Shown one piece after another: positions 59,276 to 64,000 of a stretch of DNA of 64,000 nucleotides. Numbering within the stretch: the stretch's first letter is position 1; the number at the start of each line of letters is the position of its first letter. Made by a program: the position numbers and the translations under genes. The stretch lies in contig NZ_KI632511.1 of the NCBI RefSeq assembly GCF_000504285.1, positions 8,104,154 to 8,168,153 of the forward strand, read 5' to 3'. The stretch is from Actinospica robiniae DSM 44927 (GTDB taxonomy: Bacteria; Actinomycetota; Actinomycetes; Streptomycetales; Catenulisporaceae). The notes beneath the pieces are model-generated. The model worked only from the letters and a program-made list of their open reading frames with translations. It ran no database searches and was not told where the DNA came from.

Positions 59276-60550
59276 GTGGATCACAGTGCCCAGGCCGCGG
59301 ACGGCTCCTCACCCGCGTCGGAGCGGCTCTTCGGCACCGGCGCGACCGTGGCCGCGTGCGTCGCGTTCGTGCTGCTCGGCTCGGTCAACGCGTTCTTCGG
59401 CCCGGCCATCCCGGCGCTGCGCAGCCGGTTCGGCCTCGAGCCCGCCGGCGCCGGCGCGGCGCTGAGCATGTTCTTCGCCGGAGCCGTGGCCGGCGTGCTG
59501 ATCGCCGGCGTGGCCCACGCGCGCATCCGCAACGACCAGCTGCTGACGGCCGCGCTCTCGGTCATGGCCGTCGGGGCCGCGGGCTTCGCGCTGGCCCCGA
59601 ACTGGCCGCTCGCGCTCGCGGCCGGCCTGCTGTGCGGGTTGGGCGCAGGGGGCATGGACTACGGGCTCAACGCGCTCTTCTCGGTCGGCTTCGGCGTGCG
59701 CAGCGCGGCGATGCTCGGCATCCTCAATGCCTGCTTCGGCCTCGGCGCGGTCGCCGGACCGCTGCTGATCAGCCTCGTCGGCGTGACCCGCTACCCCGTG
59801 GCCTTCGGCATAGCCGCGGCGCTCCTGGTCGTGGCCGCCTTCTTCCTCCGCGCCGTGCGCACCGTGCGCGCGGATCCCGCAGCTCACCCGAAGGATCCGG
59901 GCGAGCACGAGGCGGCAGAGCTCGATGGGCCGGTTCGCAGACGCGTCGGCGGCCCTGTCCTGGCGCTGGTCGCGGCCTTCCTTGCGCTCTACGCGCTCCA
60001 GGTCACGGTGGAGACCGGCGCCGGCGCCTGGGAGCCGACCTTCCTGCAGGACGAGCTCGGCCACACCGCGGCGGCCGCTTCGACGATCACCTCCGGGTTC
60101 TGGCTCATGCTCACCGTCGGCCGGCTGCTCATCGGCCCGATGACCGACCGCTGGAGCGCCGCCTCGATCGTCACGGTGAGCTGCATCGGGACGACGGCGT
60201 GCCTCGCACTGGCGACGGTGCACCCGCTCGCACCCTGGGCGTTCGCCGGGGCCGGGCTGTTCAACGCCCCGGTCTTCCCGGTGGCGCTGCCCTGGCTCAG
60301 CCGGTCCGCGCCGCGGGTGCGCTGGGCCGCGACCGGCGCGATCCTCACCGCCAACATCGGCGGCGCCGCGGCCGGCCCGGCGACCGGCCTCGGCATCGAA
60401 CGCTTCGGAACCGGCTGTGTCCCCTGGCTTCTCGCCATCGTCTCCGCGCTCTGCGTGCCGCTCGCGTTGGGCCTCGCCCGGGCGACGCGCGGCTCGGCGC
60501 AGCCCGCTGCGGCGATGAGTCCGGAGCCGTGCCCGGCGGTCGGTGCGTGA
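59276..60550 (+). CDS. MFS transporter
   Basis: A 424-residue transporter with 12 predicted membrane segments, in the sugar/fucose-permease-like group: NAFFGPAIPALRSRFGLEPAGAGAALSMFFAGAVAG at the start and the internal EAGTGAWEPTFLQDELG-like segment VETGAGAWEPTFLQDELGHTAA. GTG at 59276 starts shortly before the first membrane segment. Located between the ROK kinase and the mannanase, it is a good candidate for uptake of mannan-derived sugars. Confidence 0.85.
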   Translation: MDHSAQAADGSSPASERLFGTGATVAACVAFVLLGSVNAFFGPAIPALRSRFGLEPAGAGAALSMFFAGAVAGVLIAGVAHARIRNDQLLTAALSVMAVGAAGFALAPNWPLALAAGLLCGLGAGGMDYGLNALFSVGFGVRSAAMLGILNACFGLGAVAGPLLISLVGVTRYPVAFGIAAALLVVAAFFLRAVRTVRADPAAHPKDPGEHEAAELDGPVRRRVGGPVLALVAAFLALYALQVTVETGAGAWEPTFLQDELGHTAAAASTITSGFWLMLTVGRLLIGPMTDRWSAASIVTVSCIGTTACLALATVHPLAPWAFAGAGLFNAPVFPVALPWLSRSAPRVRWAATGAILTANIGGAAAGPATGLGIERFGTGCVPWLLAIVSALCVPLALGLARATRGSAQPAAAMSPEPCPAVGA

Positions 60551-60577
60551 CCGGCCGCCGGGGGAGCGGCACTGCTG

Positions 60578-61885
60578 TCAGCTGGCGGCGGTCATCGCCT
60601 TGGCGTGGGCCGAGAGCAGCTTCGCCAGGTCGTTCGTGGAGTTCGACGCGTCGTTGAACCACATGACGCGGTAGCCGTCGTAGTCCGGGTAGAACGAGCC
60701 GTCGTCGACGCGGGAAGTCAGCAGCCAGAACTGGTCGCCCGCTCCGCCGCCCGCGAGCACGGCGTCCGTCCACGCGGTGTATCCGGCGGCGCGCGCGGCC
60801 TCGTCCTGGATCACGGTGCCGTCCACGCTCAAGCCGTATTCCTCCACCACGACCGGCTTTCCGGCCGCGGCGCCGTCGGCGAGGTGGTCCTGGATCCACT
60901 TCGTGCCCCAGGCCACCGGGTCGGTGCCGTTGTTCGACGGGGTCTCGCCCCAGCCCTGCGGGTAGAGGTGCACGGTGCCGTAGTCGATGCTCGGCAGGGC
61001 GATGAAGTCCTTCCAGCGGTCGCCCTCGTAGGTCGAGTACGGGTAGTCGTAGTTCGTCGGGTCGCCGTAGAAGCCCTCGTCGCCGACCGCGACCAGCTGA
61101 CGCGGCGCCAGGTGCTTGAGGTACGCGCTCATCTCGGTGATCCACGCCAGCACCGGCGCGCCGGTCTTGTCGCTGCGGTTGCGCGGCTCGTTGGCGAGTT
61201 CCCAGGTCATGATCGTGGGGTCGTCGCGGTAGGCGAGGCCGGTGTAGGGGTTGCGGCGGCCGATGACGAACTTGGCGTACGCCTTGTAGCAGTCCTTGAT
61301 GGCCGGGGTCGTATAGAACTTGTCGTGGTTGACCGCGTCGCCGTAGCTGTCGTCGGGCAGGCCGAGGAACCAATCGACGTACTGCGCCATGCCGCCGTAG
61401 TCGGGCCAGTTGTTCACCAGCGGCAGGACCAGTCGCAGACCGAGGACGCCCGCCTTGTAGATCGCGTAGTCGAGCGCGTCGAAGGCCGACTCGTCGTAGG
61501 TGTGGGGCGCGGTCTGCAGGGCGGTGTAGCCGTGGCCGCTGCCGTCGGCGAACGCCCAGGCGCGCACGACCGAGAGCCCGGCTGCGGCGATGTCGTCGAG
61601 CGCGGCGTCGATCATGTAATGCGACTGTTGATGCAGGTAGTAGCAGTTCGTCCCGCCGAAGCGGAACGCGTCGCGCCCGATCGTGAAGCCGGCGCCGCCC
61701 TTCGCCACCCGCACGAACGGACGCGGGCCGGCGCCGGATCGGGCGCTGTCGGCGGCTGCGGCGGTGTCGGCGTGCGCGGCGGGGGTTTCGGCGATCAGGG
61801 CCGCGCCGGCCACGCCCGCCGCGGTGATCAGGGCTTTGCGGCGCGTGGTCGAGATTTCCCGGGAATTCGGCGCTTCGTCGCGCAT
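60578..61885 (-). CDS. Tat-exported GH5 beta-mannanase-like glycoside hydrolase
   Basis: A 435-residue secreted enzyme. A twin-arginine signal (STTRRKALITAAGVAGAALIA) ends in an Ala-rich cleavage region near residue 40. The GH5 fold follows: YYLHQQSHYMIDAALDDIAAAGLSVVRAWAF, TWELANEPR (acid/base Glu233) and VVVEEYG (nucleophile about Glu348-349), the layout of subfamily 7 endo-beta-1,4-mannanases. It has no carbohydrate-binding module. Its promoter carries the same operator as the ROK/MFS pair and the lacI gene lies divergently next to it. Product sugars could enter via the MFS and be phosphorylated by the ROK kinase. Confidence 0.9.
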   Translation of the reverse strand: MRDEAPNSREISTTRRKALITAAGVAGAALIAETPAAHADTAAAADSARSGAGPRPFVRVAKGGAGFTIGRDAFRFGGTNCYYLHQQSHYMIDAALDDIAAAGLSVVRAWAFADGSGHGYTALQTAPHTYDESAFDALDYAIYKAGVLGLRLVLPLVNNWPDYGGMAQYVDWFLGLPDDSYGDAVNHDKFYTTPAIKDCYKAYAKFVIGRRNPYTGLAYRDDPTIMTWELANEPRNRSDKTGAPVLAWITEMSAYLKHLAPRQLVAVGDEGFYGDPTNYDYPYSTYEGDRWKDFIALPSIDYGTVHLYPQGWGETPSNNGTDPVAWGTKWIQDHLADGAAAGKPVVVEEYGLSVDGTVIQDEAARAAGYTAWTDAVLAGGGAGDQFWLLTSRVDDGSFYPDYDGYRVMWFNDASNSTNDLAKLLSAHAKAMTAAS

Positions 61886-61951
61886 CAAGGGGACTCCTCA
61901 CAGGAGTTGCGGGCGGGATTCGTCTGCTCCGTGCCGCCCGCCAGCCAAGCA

Positions 61952-61971
61952 CTATACCGGTTAAGTGTCAA
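61952..61971 (-). promoter_or_regulatory. LacI-type operator/promoter, copy 2
   Basis: CTATACCGGTTAAGTGTCAA; 17 of 20 positions match copy 1, including the CCGG centre and the AGTGTCAA flank whose complement starts TTGACA (-35). It faces the mannanase gene, 67 bp from its ATG, and lies 88 bp before the lacI start, so the repressor may also control itself. Confidence 0.65.
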
Positions 61972-62058
61972 CACTCGGCACGCTAGGCTGGCAGGGAGGC
62001 GAACGGCCCCTGACCGCCGCGGGCCGAGCCCGCGCGAGCATCGAGAGAGGTGGGCAGG

Positions 62059-63087
62059 GTGGCCACGAAGCCGCGGCCGGCGCGCCGGCCCACCATCGCG
62101 GACATCGCGGCGCGGGCCGGACTGACCAAGGCCGCTGTATCTTTCGCGCTCAACGGCCAGCCCGGCGTCTCGCCCGCCACCCGCGAGCGGGTGCGGGCCA
62201 TCGCCCGGGAGATCGGCTGGCAGCCCAACACCGCGGCGCGCGCCCTGACCGACGGCCGGGCCGGGGCGTTCGGCCTGGTCATCGACCGTCCGGCGGGCTC
62301 GCTCGGGGTCGAGCCGTTCTTCATGCAGCTCGTCGCCGGCATCCAGGGCGAGCTCGCCGAGGAGCGTTCCGCACTGCTGTTCACCGTGGCCGAGGACCAC
62401 CGCGCCGAGAGCGAGCTGCACCGGGCCTGGTGGGCGCAGCGCCGGGTGGACGGCGTGCTGCTGGTGGACCTGCACGTGCACGACCCGCGGGTGGCGGTGC
62501 TCGAGGAGCTGGGCCTGCCCGCGGTGGTGGTCGGCGCGCCGGAGGGTTCGGGCGGGCTGCCCGCGGTGTACACCGACGAGGCCGCGAACGCCCGCGTCAT
62601 CATGCGCCACCTGGCCGAGCTCGGCCACACCCGGATCGGCCACGTCACCGGCATGTCAGACCTCTGGCACACGCGGCTGCGCACCGCGGCGCTGGCCCGC
62701 GCGGCCGAAGAGCTGGGTCTGGAGACGACGGACGTGGCTGCGGACTACACCGCGGCTTCGGGCGCGCAGGCGACCGAGAAGCTGTTGCGGCGCAAGGACC
62801 GCCCGACCGCAGTGGTCTACGACAATGATCTCATGGCCATATCAGGGCTCGGTGAAGCCCGGCGGATGGGGCTGGCCGTGCCGGAGCAGCTCGCCATAGC
62901 CGCCTGGTACGACTCGGTCCTGTGCCACCTGGTCGACCCGCCGCTCACCGCGCTCGGCACGGACGTCGCCGCCTACGGCGCGCGGGCCGCCCGGGCGCTG
63001 ATCGAGCGTGCGGCAGGCGGCGATCCGGGACATCGGCGCGAGCCGTCGGCCACCCTCGCGGTGCGAGGTTCGACTGTGCCGCGCTGA
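62059..63087 (+). CDS. LacI-family transcriptional regulator
   Basis: A 342-residue repressor with the LacI helix-turn-helix TIADIAARAGLTKAAVSFALNGQPGVSPATRERV and hinge helix NTAARALTDG, followed by the periplasmic-binding-protein-like effector domain. ATG is absent; GTG at 62059 has AGAGAGG upstream, and GTG 62050 is an alternative. It diverges from the mannanase gene, with an operator in between, and is the likely regulator of the mannanase, ROK and MFS genes. Sugar effector unknown; mannose-type oligosaccharide is inferred. Confidence 0.9.
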   Translation: MATKPRPARRPTIADIAARAGLTKAAVSFALNGQPGVSPATRERVRAIAREIGWQPNTAARALTDGRAGAFGLVIDRPAGSLGVEPFFMQLVAGIQGELAEERSALLFTVAEDHRAESELHRAWWAQRRVDGVLLVDLHVHDPRVAVLEELGLPAVVVGAPEGSGGLPAVYTDEAANARVIMRHLAELGHTRIGHVTGMSDLWHTRLRTAALARAAEELGLETTDVAADYTAASGAQATEKLLRRKDRPTAVVYDNDLMAISGLGEARRMGLAVPEQLAIAAWYDSVLCHLVDPPLTALGTDVAAYGARAARALIERAAGGDPGHRREPSATLAVRGSTVPR

Positions 63088-63100
63088 GCCGAGGAGAGGA

Positions 63101-63736
63101 GTGACGGTGGAGGACTGGAACCACAACAGCGCCTACTTTCCGCTCGTACTGCGATCGACGCCGTCCGGCTGCCGCGACGTCCTGGACGTGGGGTGCGGCG
63201 ACGGGCGGCTGGCTCGGTCGCTGGCCGGGCCCGGCCGGCAGGTGCTCGGGCTCGACCCCTCCGCCGACATGATCGGGCTCGCCCGCGCGCGCGGCGCCGG
63301 CGTGCCGGGGCTGAAGTTCCGGCAAGGCGCCTTCCTGAGCCAGCCGTTCACGCCGGAGAGCTTCGATCTCGTCTCCTTCGTGGCGAGCCTGCATCACATG
63401 GACCAGCGGGCCGGGCTGCTGCGCGCGGCCGAGTTGCTGCGTCCCGGCGGGCGGCTGGTCGTGGTCGGGCTGGCCGCGACGCGCTCGCCGATGGAGTGGA
63501 TCGTCAGCGGGCTCTGCCTGCCCGTCGTCCGACTCAACAATCTGCGACCGAGCTACGCCATGGCCCCGGGGATGCCGGTCAAGTCGGCCGACCTGAGCTG
63601 GCGGGAGGTGCGCTCGCTGGCCCGCCGGGTGCTTCCGGGCGTGCGCTACCGGCACCGGCTCTACTACCGGTACTCGCTGGTGTGGACCAAGCCGGCCTCG
63701 GCGGATCGATCAGTGTCCTTCCGATCAGTGTCCTGA
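63101..63736 (+). CDS. class I SAM-dependent methyltransferase
   Basis: A 211-residue methyltransferase with the SAM loop DVLDVGCGDGRLARSLA, acid LDPSADMIGLAR and the post-I region SFDLVSFVASLHHMD. GTG at 63101 has GAGGAGAGGA immediately upstream and gives a start VTVEDWNHNSAYFP that fits the family. It follows lacI at 13 bp, so may be cotranscribed. Acceptor unknown. Confidence 0.87.
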   Translation: MTVEDWNHNSAYFPLVLRSTPSGCRDVLDVGCGDGRLARSLAGPGRQVLGLDPSADMIGLARARGAGVPGLKFRQGAFLSQPFTPESFDLVSFVASLHHMDQRAGLLRAAELLRPGGRLVVVGLAATRSPMEWIVSGLCLPVVRLNNLRPSYAMAPGMPVKSADLSWREVRSLARRVLPGVRYRHRLYYRYSLVWTKPASADRSVSFRSVS

Positions 63737-63775
63737 TTGGTACATCAGAACTCTGGTGCACTCGGCCGCGAGGTG

Positions 63776-64000
63776 GTGGAATCGGGCACCGTGGATTCCA
63801 GCAGCCCGCTGCGGGCGGACGATCCGGGACTGGCCGACGCGGTCGCCCGCAACCTGGCCGAAGCCGTCGCCCATCTCAACCGGCACACGCCCGGAGCGGG
63901 CGCGCGGGTCGAGGCCGACCTGGTCTTCGCCGACAGCGGCGTGGCCGATCCGACCTTCAACGCCGTCGCGTACGTCCGGCTCGATCCGGGCACCGCGGGG
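63776..64000 (+). CDS. possible coding region entering right edge (truncated)
   Basis: An open frame from GTG 63776 to the window end encodes VESGTVDSSSPLRADDPG... with ARVEADLVFADSGVADPTFNAVAYVRL, a pattern like the N-terminal half of a GNAT-related or otherwise unrecognised actinobacterial protein. GTG 63773 and a GTG at 63791 are alternative starts. The family call is tentative because the rest is outside the window. Confidence 0.5.
   Translation, partial: MESGTVDSSSPLRADDPGLADAVARNLAEAVAHLNRHTPGAGARVEADLVFADSGVADPTFNAVAYVRLDPGTAG

Overview
This window is chromosomal DNA from a high-GC Gram-positive actinomycete. Marker genes supporting this are rbpA, a zinc-ribbon/FHA GarA-type protein beside ftsR-like merR genes, a split lnt-ppm1 pair, a class E sortase, a PP2C/RsbW-type pair and very GC-rich third codon positions. 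The gene mix (Tat-exported mannanase, many sugar regulators and transporters) suits a soil filamentous actinomycete of the Streptomyces/Catenulispora kind, but genus cannot be fixed from the sequence alone. No rRNA, tRNA, CRISPR array or secondary-metabolite core enzyme was seen.

Layout. 0-9.5 kb: tail of an HtrA-type protease, acyl-CoA dehydrogenase, DUF475 membrane protein, a degenerate tyrosine-recombinase-like protein, an Lrp regulator, a YtcJ-like amidohydrolase, and the coupled lipoprotein acyltransferase/polyprenol-phosphate mannose synthase pair. 9.6-23.9 kb: RbpA with a long basic tail, a membrane protein, MarR, aldose epimerase, CDP-alcohol phosphotransferase, a GDP-mannose-type bifunctional enzyme, then the conserved gcvH-garA-ftsR-bfn-merR block and an SsuD-like flavin monooxygenase. 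23.9-28.7 kb: a repeat island. A roughly 500-bp inverted repeat whose left arm has been split by two unrelated insertion sequences (an IS110 element and an IS4-type element with a 5-bp target duplication) surrounds a degenerate tandem-repeat core. 28.7-33.4 kb: a VOC protein with a coiled-coil tail, methyltransferase, YdeI-like protein, DUF5302 protein and a GT39-type mannosyltransferase. 33.9-41.8 kb: a trehalose/maltose-type module (binding protein, two permeases, TreS, ROK regulator, and an ABC ATPase with degraded signature, D- and H-loops). 41.8-56.8 kb: two MFS exporters and assorted small enzymes, a PP2C phosphatase, sortase, RsbW-like kinase, GntR regulator, phosphate acetyltransferase and pirin. 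56.9-64 kb: a serine hydrolase, then a beta-mannoside/glucose-type locus (ROK sugar kinase, MFS, Tat-exported GH5 mannanase, LacI regulator) linked by two matching operator/promoter sites, followed by a methyltransferase and the start of another gene.

Most lipid- and glycan-related genes here (lnt, ppm1, the GDP-mannose-type enzyme, GT39) fit one theme: making activated mannose and moving it to membrane or exported acceptors. The last 7 kb look like a self-contained mannan-use regulon. The most unusual parts are the repeat island, the degenerate ABC ATPase, and the shared LacI-type operator pair.
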